Shown here one piece after another: positions 27,774-36,720 of a DNA stretch of 64,000 bases. The first letter of the stretch is position 1, and every line of letters starts with the position of its first letter. The position numbers and the translations under genes are program-made. The stretch lies in contig NC_007925.1 of the NCBI RefSeq assembly GCF_000013745.1, forward strand, positions 4,030,001-4,094,000. Direction: 5' to 3'. The notes beneath the pieces are model-generated. The model was not told the DNA's origin, searched no databases, and worked only from the letters and a program-made list of their open reading frames with translations. This DNA comes from Rhodopseudomonas_A palustris_F (GTDB lineage Bacteria > Pseudomonadota > Alphaproteobacteria > Rhizobiales > Xanthobacteraceae).

Positions 27774-29573
27774 ATGGACAAGCCGGTGACCGGGCGCAAG
27801 CTGCGCTCCAGCGAATGGTTCAATGACCCTCACAATCCGGCGATGACCGCGCTCTATCTGGAGCGCTATCTGAACTACGGACTGACACGCAAAGAGCTGC
27901 AGGCCGGCAAGCCGATCATCGGCATCGCGCAGACCGGCAACGATTTGTCGCCGTGCAACAGGCATCACCTGGAACTGGCGCAGCGGGTGCGCGAGGGCAT
28001 CCGCGAGGCCGGCGGCATCGCGATGGAATTCCCGATGCACCCGATCCAGGAAACCGGCAAGCGGCCGACCGCGGCGCTCGACCGCAACCTGGCCTATCTC
28101 GGGCTGGTCGAAATCCTGTTCAGCTACCCGCTCGACGGCGTGGTGCTGACCACCGGCTGCGACAAGACCACCCCGGCCTGCCTGATGGCGGCGGCGACCG
28201 TCAACCTGCCGGCGATCGTACTGTCCGGCGGGCCGATGCTGAACGGCTGGCACGAGGGCGAGCGCACCGGCTCCGGCACGGTGATCTGGAAATCCCGCGA
28301 GCGGATGGCCGCGGGCGAGATCGACTACGAGGAATTCATGGACATCGTCGCCTCCTCGGCGCCCTCGGTCGGCCATTGCAACACCATGGGCACGGCGTCG
28401 ACGATGAATGCGCTGGCGGAAGCGCTGGGGATGTCGCTGCCCGGCTGTGCCGCGATCCCGGCGCCCTATCGCGAACGCGGCCAGATCGCTTATCAGACCG
28501 GTTTGCGCGCGGTGCAAATGGTCTGGGAAGATCTCAAGCCCTCCGACATTCTCACCAGGCAAGCCTTCGAGAATGCCATCGTGGTGAACTCAGCGATTGG
28601 CGGCTCCACCAACGCGCCGATCCATCTCAACGCGCTGGCCCGCCATATCGGCGTGGAGCTCTCGATCGACGACTGGCAGAGCGTCGGCCACAAGATCCCG
28701 CTGCTGGTCAACATGCAGCCGGCGGGCTTCTATCTCGGCGAGGAATTCCATCGCGCCGGCGGCGTGCCGGCCGTGGTGCGCGAACTCATGAAGCACGGCA
28801 AGATCCACAAGGACGCGCTGACGGTGAATGGCCGCGGCATCGGCGTGAACTGCGCCAATGCGCCGTTGCCCGACGGCGAGGTGATCAAGACTTACGACGG
28901 CCCGCTGGTGCAGGACGCCGGCTTCCTGGTGTTGCGCGGCAACCTGTTCGATTCGGCGATCATGAAGACCAGCGTGATCTCGCTGGAATTCCGCGAGCGC
29001 TATCTGGCGACGCCGGGCGATCTCAACGCCTTCGAGGGCCGCGCCATCGTGTTCGAAGGCCCGGAGGACTATCATGCCCGGATCGACGACGAAGCGCTCG
29101 AGGTCGACGAGCACTGCATCCTGTTCGTACGCGGCACCGGGCCGATCGGCTATCCGGGCGGCGCCGAGGTGGTCAACATGCAGCCGCCGGCGGCCTTGAT
29201 CAAACGCGGCATCCACTCGCTGCCCTGCATCGGCGACGGACGGCAATCCGGCACGTCCGGCTCGCCGTCGATCCTCAACGCTACGCCGGAAGCCGCCGCC
29301 GATGGCGGCCTCGCCATCCTGCGCACCGGCGACAAGGTGCGCATCGACCTCAACCTCGGCAGCGCCAATATCCTGATCTCGGATGAGGAGCTGGCGCAAC
29401 GCCGCGCCGAGCTGAAAGCCCATGGCGGATTCAAATATCCGGCGCACCAGACGCCGTGGCAGGAATTGTATCGCGCAACGGTCGGCCAACAGGCCACCGG
29501 CGCCTGCCTTGAGCTTGCGACGCGCTATCACGACATCGCAGGCAAAGTCGGCGTCGCGAGACATAATCATTAG
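27774..29573 (+). CDS. IlvD/Edd family dehydratase, pentonate type (D-xylonate/L-arabinonate dehydratase-like)
   Basis: It is predicted to dehydrate a sugar acid to a 2-keto-3-deoxy acid using an Fe-S cluster. The 599-residue protein shows the cluster Cys motifs NDLSPCNRHH, TTGCDKTTPAC and GHCNTMGTAS. Its N-terminus (SSEWFNDPHNPAMTALYLERYLNYGLTRKEL) resembles Caulobacter D-xylonate dehydratase more than true IlvD. ATG 27774 has GGGAGAA upstream. It is divergent from the sugar importer and followed by two SDRs, which fits a non-phosphorylative sugar route. The exact sugar is unresolved. Confidence 0.9.
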   Translation: MDKPVTGRKLRSSEWFNDPHNPAMTALYLERYLNYGLTRKELQAGKPIIGIAQTGNDLSPCNRHHLELAQRVREGIREAGGIAMEFPMHPIQETGKRPTAALDRNLAYLGLVEILFSYPLDGVVLTTGCDKTTPACLMAAATVNLPAIVLSGGPMLNGWHEGERTGSGTVIWKSRERMAAGEIDYEEFMDIVASSAPSVGHCNTMGTASTMNALAEALGMSLPGCAAIPAPYRERGQIAYQTGLRAVQMVWEDLKPSDILTRQAFENAIVVNSAIGGSTNAPIHLNALARHIGVELSIDDWQSVGHKIPLLVNMQPAGFYLGEEFHRAGGVPAVVRELMKHGKIHKDALTVNGRGIGVNCANAPLPDGEVIKTYDGPLVQDAGFLVLRGNLFDSAIMKTSVISLEFRERYLATPGDLNAFEGRAIVFEGPEDYHARIDDEALEVDEHCILFVRGTGPIGYPGGAEVVNMQPPAALIKRGIHSLPCIGDGRQSGTSGSPSILNATPEAAADGGLAILRTGDKVRIDLNLGSANILISDEELAQRRAELKAHGGFKYPAHQTPWQELYRATVGQQATGACLELATRYHDIAGKVGVARHNH

Positions 29574-29612
29574 GCGTTGGAAGTCGGGCGCGGCTCTTCG
29601 ACGACGACAGCC

Positions 29613-29724
29613 GTCATTCCGGGGCGCGAGAGCGTAGCTCGAGCGAACCCGGAATCTAGCGACATCGAACGGTGCAAGATTCCGGGTTCACTCGCAGCTG
29701 AGGCTGCTCGCGCCCCGGAATGAC
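29613..29724. repeat. Palindromic intergenic repeat, class A copy 5
   Basis: This ~112-bp copy runs from GTCATTCCGG to CCGGAATGAC, between the dehydratase and the first SDR. Confidence 0.85.
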
Positions 29725-29774
29725 CAACATAAAATCTGTGCCGCCGGCACAGCATAACAAACGGGGAGACCGCC

Positions 29775-30509
29775 ATGTCCGACCGCCTGCAGGGCAAACG
29801 CGCGCTGGTGACCGCCGCCGCGGCCGGCATCGGCCGCGCCTGCGCGGTCGCGTTTGCGCGCGACGGCGCCACGGTGATCGCCACCGACATCGACGAGGCG
29901 GCGCTGGCCTCGCTCGCCGCCGAAGGCGTCAGCGAGGTGCATCGGCTGGACGTGCGCGACAGCGCCGCGGTCGCGGCCTTGGCGGCGCGCGCAGGCCGCG
30001 TCGACATCCTGCTCAATGCCGCGGGCTTCGTGCATCACGGCAGCGTGCTGGATTGCTCCGACGACGACTGGGAGTTTTCCTTCGATATCAACGTCAAGTC
30101 GATGCACCGCACCATCCGGGCGTTTCTGCCCGGCATGCTCGATGCCGGCCGCGGCAGCATCGTCAACATCGCGTCGGCCGCCGGCGTGTTCAAGGCGGCG
30201 CCGAACCGCTACGTCTATGGCGCGACCAAAGCCGCGGTGGCGGCACTGACCCGCGCGGTGGCGGTGGATTTCGTCACCAAGGGCATCCGCTGCAACGCGA
30301 TCTGCCCCGGCACCATCGAGACGCCGTCGATGCTGCAGCGCGCCGCCGCCGCCGGACCGCAAGGCCGCGAGCTGTTCGTGTCGCGGCAGCCGATGGGCCG
30401 GCTCGGCACGGCTGAGGAAATCGCAGCACTCGCGGTCTATCTCGCCAGCGACGAAAGCAGCTTCACCACCGGCGTCGCCCATATCATCGACGGCGGCTGG
30501 ACGCTGTGA
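29775..30509 (+). CDS. SDR family oxidoreductase (2-keto-3-deoxy-L-fuconate dehydrogenase-like)
   Basis: This 244-residue classical SDR has a modified Gly-rich loop (VTAAAAGIG), catalytic Ser134, Tyr148 and Lys152 (YGATK), and C-terminal ITT-type ending GVAHIIDGGWTL. The TAAAAGIG variant and the overall sequence resemble the DHRS6/keto-deoxy-fuconate dehydrogenase subgroup. It follows the dehydratase, so oxidation of its 2-keto-3-deoxy product is a reasonable inference. GGGGAG lies just upstream of the ATG. Confidence 0.85.
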   Translation: MSDRLQGKRALVTAAAAGIGRACAVAFARDGATVIATDIDEAALASLAAEGVSEVHRLDVRDSAAVAALAARAGRVDILLNAAGFVHHGSVLDCSDDDWEFSFDINVKSMHRTIRAFLPGMLDAGRGSIVNIASAAGVFKAAPNRYVYGATKAAVAALTRAVAVDFVTKGIRCNAICPGTIETPSMLQRAAAAGPQGRELFVSRQPMGRLGTAEEIAALAVYLASDESSFTTGVAHIIDGGWTL

Positions 30510-30685
30510 ATTTGCCCGCACCTCTCCGCACCGTGCCCCGGACGCGATGCGATACGCAGTATCGCTTCGCAGAGCCGGGGCCGTCACAACGTCAGCATCC
30601 GTCACGGTCCCGGTTCTGCGAAGCGGCATGAAGAATGCCGCATCGCGCCTGGGACACGAAACCGAAAGCAAAGAGAGAGTCGGAC

Positions 30686-31432
30686 ATGAACAGCATCGAT
30701 CTCAACGGCCGTTGCGCCGTGGTCACCGGCGGCGCGCAGGGCTTTGGCCGCGCCATCACCGAACGCTTCGTCGGCTCCGGCGCGAGGGTCGCGATCTGGG
30801 ATCACGACATCGCCTATGCGCAGCGCACCGCCAAGGAGATCGGCGACGCGGTGTCCGCGATCGAGGTGGACGTCTCCGATCTCGCCGCGGTCGAAGCCGC
30901 GCGTGATGCCACGCTGCAAAGCTTCGGCAAGATCGACATCCTGGTCAACAATGCCGGCATCGCCGGCGTCAACAAGCCGGTGTGGGACACCGATCTTTCC
31001 GAATGGCGCAAGGTGCTGCGGATCAATCTCGACGGCCCGTTCATCTGCTGCAAGGCGATCGTGCCATTGATGATCGGGCACAAATACGGCCGCATCATCA
31101 ACATCGCCTCGATCGCCGGCAAGGAGGGCAACCCCAACGCCGCGCATTACTCCGCGTCGAAAGCCGGTCTGATCGCGCTGACCAAATCGCTCGGCAAGGA
31201 ATTGGCGGCCTACGACATCGCCGTCAACGCGGTGACGCCGGCGGCGGCGAAGACCGCGATCTTCGAACAGATGACGCAACAGCACATCGACTTCATGCTG
31301 TCGAAGATCCCGAAGGGGCGCTTCGTGCTGGTGGAAGAACTGGCGGCGATGGTGGCCTGGCTGGCCTCCGAGGACTGCGCGTTTTCCACCGGCGCGGTGT
31401 TCGACATCTCAGGGGGGCGCGCCACCTATTGA
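30686..31432 (+). CDS. SDR family NAD(P)-dependent oxidoreductase
   Basis: This 248-residue classical SDR has cofactor loop TGGAQGFG (14-21), NNAG (88-91), Ser142, Tyr155 and Lys159 (YSASK). It most likely oxidises the free sugar or a sugar acid for the pathway beside it, since a first dehydrogenase is otherwise missing. ATG 30686 was chosen over a 17-residue extension without ribosome site. It ends 190 bases before tRNA-Gln and is the last native gene before the island. Confidence 0.88.
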   Translation: MNSIDLNGRCAVVTGGAQGFGRAITERFVGSGARVAIWDHDIAYAQRTAKEIGDAVSAIEVDVSDLAAVEAARDATLQSFGKIDILVNNAGIAGVNKPVWDTDLSEWRKVLRINLDGPFICCKAIVPLMIGHKYGRIINIASIAGKEGNPNAAHYSASKAGLIALTKSLGKELAAYDIAVNAVTPAAAKTAIFEQMTQQHIDFMLSKIPKGRFVLVEELAAMVAWLASEDCAFSTGAVFDISGGRATY

Positions 31433-31622
31433 GCCGCCGCGCAGCCGCGGCCGGACCGCCCCGCCCGCCCGGCAACGGCCATCTTGCCGGGCCATGCAAA
31501 TCGCTGGGCGATCAGCCGGTTCTGCGCTTGCCAAGCCCGGGAGCGAGCGGGTAGAAGGACGCACCTTGCGCTTCGGGTTTCTCCTCGCCGTTTCGGGAAA
31601 ACACCTAAGCTATGGAAACCAT

Positions 31623-31696
31623 TGGGGAATGGTGTAACGGTAGCACAACAGACTCTGACTCTGTTTGTCTAGGTTCGAATCCTAGTTCCCCAGCCA
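31623..31696 (+). tRNA. tRNA-Gln (anticodon CTG), island integration target
   Basis: The acceptor stem is TGGGGAA / TTCCCCA, the anticodon loop CTCTGAC gives CTG, the T arm is GGTTCGAATCC and CCA is encoded. The last 17 bases are duplicated at 45793, which marks it as the attB site of the island. Confidence 0.97.
31680..31696. repeat. attL: 17-bp direct repeat
   Basis: TCCTAGTTCCCCAGCCA is the 3' end of tRNA-Gln and is identical to 45793-45809. Confidence 0.93.
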
Positions 31697-31760
31697 TTCT
31701 TCCGGCGCCGCACTAAATAGTTGAAATCATTAGATAGTTTGTGGCGGGGTGCCCGATGTA

Positions 31761-31792
31761 CCCCAACGCCGCCCCTAACGCTTGCCCCCAAC
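31761..31792. repeat. Left candidate integrase arm sites
   Basis: The segment has copies of a CCCCAACG-like motif and GCTTGCCCCCAAC. Both parts recur at 45691-45716: 19 of 20 bases for one part and 13 of 13 for the other. Confidence 0.65.
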
Positions 31793-31870
31793 TGTTGCCG
31801 CAAAGGTGTACAGCAAGCTTCGCAAGTGCCTTGGGTTGTGCGAACGTGGCTTCCGTGGGGACGGGGTGGA

Positions 31871-34800
31871 ATGCGGTCGTCGGCGAACTTCGGCTTTTTG
31901 GGCGATCATGATGTCAGGCTGGCGCAGCTTGGGGCGCTAGCCGAGAGCTATTTCCGTGATGATCCCACCACGTCGATCTTCAAGCTCCGGCAATTCGCGG
32001 AGCTGATGTCCAAGCTCATCGCGGCCCGTCATGCGGCCTATCGTGATGAGCGTGAGAGTTTCGAGGAGACGCTCCGTCGCCTGTCTTTCGAACGGATCAT
32101 CCCCAAAGAGGCGGCCGACGTATTCCACGCCTTGCGAAAAAGCGGAAACCGGGCGGCCCACGACATTGCCGGAACCCAATCCGATGCCCTGACGGCACTC
32201 AAGCTCGCCCGCCAACTCGGAATCTGGTTTCACCGGACCTACGGCAAGCAGCCCGACATTGCGTTTGGTGCGTTCGTCCCGCCCCCGGAGCCGATCGATG
32301 CCACGGTGGCGCTCAGAGAAGAGATTGCGGCCTTGGGTCGCCGGCTTACGGAAAGCGAAGACGCCGCCGCCGGAGCCCAACGCGAAGCCGAGGAGCATGC
32401 TCGCGCACGAGAAACCCTTGAGCAGCGGTTGGCTCGGGAAGCCGAAGAGAGGGCGATCTGGGAAAAGCTCGCGCAGGACATCGAAAACGAGAAGGCCGAG
32501 ATTGCGGCCCGATTGGCGGCGCTCCAAGCGGTTGCCGAACATACGCCAGCGGCCGACATCCTCCAGCTCGTTCAGCGAGCCGAGGTCGCCTCTAGCAAGA
32601 TCGATCTTGATGAAGCAACGACGCGCGCCCTGATCGATCAGCAGCTTCGTGACGCCGGATGGGACGCTGACACGAAGGCCCTGCGGTACAGCGAGGGCGT
32701 GAGGCCATCCAAGGGGCGCAATCTGGCGATTGCCGAATGGCCGACATCGAGCGGTCCGGCTGACTACGCGCTGTTCATCGGCTTAACGCTGGTCGGCGTC
32801 GTCGAAGCCAAGCGCAAACGTAAGAACGTCTCCGCAGCAATCGATCAGGCGGAGCGGTACTCGGTCGGACTGGCAGCACGAGCAGACTTTACGTTCGCGG
32901 GCGGCCCTTGGACGGATCACAAAGTCCCCTTCGTATTTGCTGCCAATGGTCGCTCCTATTTGAAGCAGCTTGAGACCGAAAGCGGCATCTGGTTTCGCGA
33001 CACGCGCCGTGCAGCCAACCACCGTCGTGCTTTGGTGAGCTGGCTAACACCCTCAGGGCTTTCAGGCCTTTTGGAGGTGGATCAGGATGCCGCCACCGAC
33101 GCGCTCAAGACGCTGCCTTTCGACTTCGGCTTTCCGCTGCGCGACTACCAGCAGGCCGCCATCACGGCAATTGAGAAAGGCCTTGAAGCTGAGCGGCGCT
33201 CCATGTTGCTGGCGATGGCAACGGGCACGGGCAAGACCAAGCTCGCCATCGCAATGCTCTATCGTCTGCTAACAACCAAGCGGTTTCGCCGCGTCTGCTT
33301 TGTGGTCGATCGTTCGGCCCTCGGAATTCAGGCGGCGGGCGAGTTCACCACCACCAAAATCGTCTCCGGCAAAGCCTTCGCGGATATCTTCGGCCTCAAG
33401 AAGCTGGAGGATGTTACGCCAGAGACCGAAACCAAGGTCCACATCTGCACGATCCAAGGCCTAGTAAAGCGCGTCCTTTATGCTGCTGACACTTCGGAAG
33501 CACCTCCGGTCGATCAGTACGACCTCATTGTGATCGACGAGTGTCATCGCGGCTACCTGTTGGACCGCGAAATGTCGGATGCCGAGCTAAGTTTCCGGGG
33601 GCAGGACGACTACATTTCGAAATATCGTCGCGTGCTGGAATACTTCGACGCCGTAAAGATCGGCCTTACGGCGACCCCTGCCCTGCACACCACGGAGATC
33701 TTCGGGGAGCCGATCTTCAAGTATTCCTACCGGGATGCTGTGATCGAGGGGCATCTGATCGACCATGAACCCCCGGTGCGCATCGAGACCGCGTTGGCAC
33801 GCGCCGGCATCGTCTTTGAGAAGGATGAACAGCTCGAACTTCTTAACACTCGGACGGGCGAAGTCGATCTTGCCCATGCGCCGGATGAAATCCGCTTCGA
33901 GGTCGAGCAGTTCAACAAGCAGGTGGTGACGCCGGACTTCAACCGGGCGGTTGCCGAAGAGTTGGCCAAGCACATCGACCCCGCCCTTCCAGGCAAGACG
34001 CTGATCTTCGCGGCCACGGACGCGCATGCCGACATCGTCGTTGCTAAGATCAAGGACGCCTTCGCGGCAGCCTATGGCGAGATTGACGACGCGGCAGTCA
34101 AGAAGATCACCGGCAGCGTGGACCGCGTACAGAAACTCATCCGGTCGTTCCGCAATGAAGCCAATCCGAAGATCGTGGTGACAGTCGATCTTCTCACCAC
34201 CGGCATCGATGTGCCGTCGATCACCAACCTGGTGTTCCTGCGGCGGGTGAATAGCCGCATCCTCTATGAACAGATGATCGGGCGGGCCACGCGGCAATGT
34301 CCCGACATTGGCAAAGAGGTGTTCCGCATCTTCGATGCCGTCGATCTCTATCCGCACTTGCAGAACCTCACCGACATGAAGCCGGTGGTGGTCAACCCGT
34401 CGATCAGCTTCGAGCAACTGGTGAAGGAGTTGGTGGAAGCGGAGCAGCACGCCCACCGCGAGAGCATCCGCGACCAGTTCGCCGTGAAGCTGCGCCGCCG
34501 GCTCAAGAAGCTGCCTGAGGAGGCGCGGGCGCGCTTTGAGGCCGCTGCCGGCGAGACGCCGGAGCAAACACTGAAGCGGCTGCTTGAGAACGGCCCGACG
34601 GAGTTCGCCAAATGGCTCTCCAGCCACTCCGCCATCGGTCCCATTCTCGACTGGCAGAGTGACGGCGACACTCCCCGCTTCATGCCGATCTCGCACCATC
34701 CCGATCAAGTCGTGGCGGTGACGCGCGGCTATGGCGAAGCGAGCAAGCCCGAAGACTTCCTTGACGGCTTCTCCGCCTTCGTCCGCGACAACGTCAATAC

Positions 34801-35251
34801 CATCGCGGCCCTCAAGCTGGTGGTGCAACGCCCCCGCGACCTGACCCGAGCCGGCCTGCAAGACCTGCGCAGGGCGCTCGACCTAAAAGGATTCTCGGAG
34901 GCCAATCTCCGCCGGGCTTGGGCCGACGCCAAGAATCAGGACATCGCTGCGTCCATCATCGGTTTCGTGCGGCAGGCCGCCTTGGGCGATCCGCTGACGC
35001 CCTACGGGGATCGAGTCAGAGTTGCGATGCAGAAAGTCATGGCCAGCCGCGCGTGGACGGAACCGCAAAAACGATGGCTGACGAGGATCGGCGAGCAGAT
35101 CACCAAGGAAATCGTGGTAGACCGCAGCACGATCGACCGAGAGCCATTCATCGCGGATGGTGGCTTCACGCGCCTCAACAAGGTATTTGGCGGCGAGCTT
35201 GAAGCGGTGCTTGCCGGGATAAACGAAGAAATGTGGAAGAAAACGGGCTGA
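31871..35251 (+). CDS. hsdR: Type I restriction enzyme, R subunit (HsdR)
   Basis: This DNA-translocating, cleaving subunit has 1126 residues. An N-terminal DUF4145-like helical domain (about 1-115) is followed by a coiled coil (150-230). The nuclease domain shows D298 and E312-A-K314. Helicase motifs include Walker A Lys455 (ATGTGKTK), DECH at 556-559, TATPA and motif VI (IGRATRQ); an EcoEI-type C-terminal domain ends the protein. ATG 31871 was chosen; a 50-residue extension from TTG 31721 reads through the att/arm region. The stop overlaps hsdM by one base. Confidence 0.95.
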   Translation: MRSSANFGFLGDHDVRLAQLGALAESYFRDDPTTSIFKLRQFAELMSKLIAARHAAYRDERESFEETLRRLSFERIIPKEAADVFHALRKSGNRAAHDIAGTQSDALTALKLARQLGIWFHRTYGKQPDIAFGAFVPPPEPIDATVALREEIAALGRRLTESEDAAAGAQREAEEHARARETLEQRLAREAEERAIWEKLAQDIENEKAEIAARLAALQAVAEHTPAADILQLVQRAEVASSKIDLDEATTRALIDQQLRDAGWDADTKALRYSEGVRPSKGRNLAIAEWPTSSGPADYALFIGLTLVGVVEAKRKRKNVSAAIDQAERYSVGLAARADFTFAGGPWTDHKVPFVFAANGRSYLKQLETESGIWFRDTRRAANHRRALVSWLTPSGLSGLLEVDQDAATDALKTLPFDFGFPLRDYQQAAITAIEKGLEAERRSMLLAMATGTGKTKLAIAMLYRLLTTKRFRRVCFVVDRSALGIQAAGEFTTTKIVSGKAFADIFGLKKLEDVTPETETKVHICTIQGLVKRVLYAADTSEAPPVDQYDLIVIDECHRGYLLDREMSDAELSFRGQDDYISKYRRVLEYFDAVKIGLTATPALHTTEIFGEPIFKYSYRDAVIEGHLIDHEPPVRIETALARAGIVFEKDEQLELLNTRTGEVDLAHAPDEIRFEVEQFNKQVVTPDFNRAVAEELAKHIDPALPGKTLIFAATDAHADIVVAKIKDAFAAAYGEIDDAAVKKITGSVDRVQKLIRSFRNEANPKIVVTVDLLTTGIDVPSITNLVFLRRVNSRILYEQMIGRATRQCPDIGKEVFRIFDAVDLYPHLQNLTDMKPVVVNPSISFEQLVKELVEAEQHAHRESIRDQFAVKLRRRLKKLPEEARARFEAAAGETPEQTLKRLLENGPTEFAKWLSSHSAIGPILDWQSDGDTPRFMPISHHPDQVVAVTRGYGEASKPEDFLDGFSAFVRDNVNTIAALKLVVQRPRDLTRAGLQDLRRALDLKGFSEANLRRAWADAKNQDIAASIIGFVRQAALGDPLTPYGDRVRVAMQKVMASRAWTEPQKRWLTRIGEQITKEIVVDRSTIDREPFIADGGFTRLNKVFGGELEAVLAGINEEMWKKTG

Positions 35252-36720
35252 TGACCACCACCACCGATATTGTCGCGAAGCTCTGGTCGCTGTGCCATGT
35301 CCTGCGCGACGACGGCGTGACCTATAACGAGTATGTCACGGAGCTGACTTTCCTGCTATTCCTCAAGATGCTGGAGGAGACCGGAAAAGAAAGCCGTCTT
35401 CCGAAAGGCTACCGCTGGGCAGCACTGGCCAAACGTGAGGGGCTGGACCAACTCGACTACTACAAGCGGCTGCTTCTCGACCTCGGTAAGCCGGAAGTGA
35501 AGGATGGTCTGGTTCGCGCCATCTTCACTGACGCACAGACACGGCTGCGTAAGCCGACTAATCTGAAGGCGCTCACCTCAAGCATCGACCAACTCGATTG
35601 GTTCTCCGCCCGCGAGGAAGGTTTGGGCACCCTGTACGAAGGGCTGCTGGAGAAGAACGCATCCGACAAAAAGTCCGGCGCTGGGCAATACTTCACGCCG
35701 CGTCCGCTGATCGACTGCATCGTCCGACTGATGAAGCCGCATGTCGGTGAGACCGTACAGGACCCTGCCGCCGGAACTGCCGGCTTCATCGTCGCCGCCG
35801 ACCGCTACATCAAGGATCGCACTGACGACCTTTACAAGCTGCCCGAACAGCAGGTCTTCTTTCAACGGCATCACGCCTTCAACGGCGCGGAGTTGGTGCC
35901 GGATACGCATCGCCTGTGCATGATGAACCTATTGCTGCACGGCATCGAGGGCGGCGTAGAGCTTGCGGACACGTTGTCGCCCGATGGCGAGCGCCTGTCG
36001 AAGGCCGATCTCATCCTCACCAACCCTCCCTTTGGCACCAAGAAAGGTGGCGGCAGGCCAACGCGCTCCGACTTTTCCATTACGGCCGACACGTCGAACA
36101 AGCAGCTTGCCTTCGTCGAACACGTCGTCCGGGCCTTGAAGGCGGGCGGGCGGGCGGCAGTGGTGGTCCCCGACAACGTGCTCTTCGAGGACAATACGGG
36201 CCGCGATCTGCGCACCTGGCTGATGGACCTGTGTAGCCTGCACACCATACTTCGGCTGCCGACCGGCATCTTTTATGCGCAGGGCGTCAAGACAAACGTG
36301 CTATTTTTCCAACGCGGCAAGACCGACAAGGCCAACACCAAGACGGTTTGGGTTTACGACCTGCGAGCCAACATGCCGGCCTTCGGCAAAACCAGACCGC
36401 TGACGGCGGCAGACTTTGCGGAGTTCGAAAAAGCGTATGGCAGCAATCCCGCCGGCAGCGCCAAGCGGAAGGATCAAGGCGAGGAAGGCAGGTGGCGGGG
36501 CTTCACGCGAGATCAGATCAAGGCCCGGAATGACAATCTTGACATCTCATGGCTGCGTGACACGGAGGTCGAAGCCGAAGAGCAGCTGACGGAGCCGGAA
36601 GACATCGCGGCGGCCATCATTGGGCACCTCAAGGCAGCCTTGGAAGAAATCGAGACGCTCTCCGAAGAACTTGAAAGCCCCAGCAACAAAGACGCAGCTA
36701 TGCCGGAGGCCGCAGAGTGA
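35251..36720 (+). CDS. hsdM: Type I restriction-modification DNA methyltransferase (HsdM)
   Basis: It adds N6-methyladenine at the site chosen by HsdS. The 489-residue protein has an N-terminal HsdM helical bundle (1-130), SAM motif I DPAAGTAGF from residue 171 (Gly usually seen in place of the second Ala), and the catalytic NPPF at 258-261. ATG 35251 shares one base with the hsdR stop. The GTG 18 bases upstream is an alternative. The stop overlaps the hsdS GTG by four bases, so all three subunits are translationally coupled. Confidence 0.95.
   Translation: MTTTTDIVAKLWSLCHVLRDDGVTYNEYVTELTFLLFLKMLEETGKESRLPKGYRWAALAKREGLDQLDYYKRLLLDLGKPEVKDGLVRAIFTDAQTRLRKPTNLKALTSSIDQLDWFSAREEGLGTLYEGLLEKNASDKKSGAGQYFTPRPLIDCIVRLMKPHVGETVQDPAAGTAGFIVAADRYIKDRTDDLYKLPEQQVFFQRHHAFNGAELVPDTHRLCMMNLLLHGIEGGVELADTLSPDGERLSKADLILTNPPFGTKKGGGRPTRSDFSITADTSNKQLAFVEHVVRALKAGGRAAVVVPDNVLFEDNTGRDLRTWLMDLCSLHTILRLPTGIFYAQGVKTNVLFFQRGKTDKANTKTVWVYDLRANMPAFGKTRPLTAADFAEFEKAYGSNPAGSAKRKDQGEEGRWRGFTRDQIKARNDNLDISWLRDTEVEAEEQLTEPEDIAAAIIGHLKAALEEIETLSEELESPSNKDAAMPEAAE

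Noticed and set aside
16625..29724. CRISPR array from repeated GTCATTCCGG blocks
   Set aside because: Copies are kilobases apart, palindromic and ~115 bp long, with no regular spacers and no cas genes.
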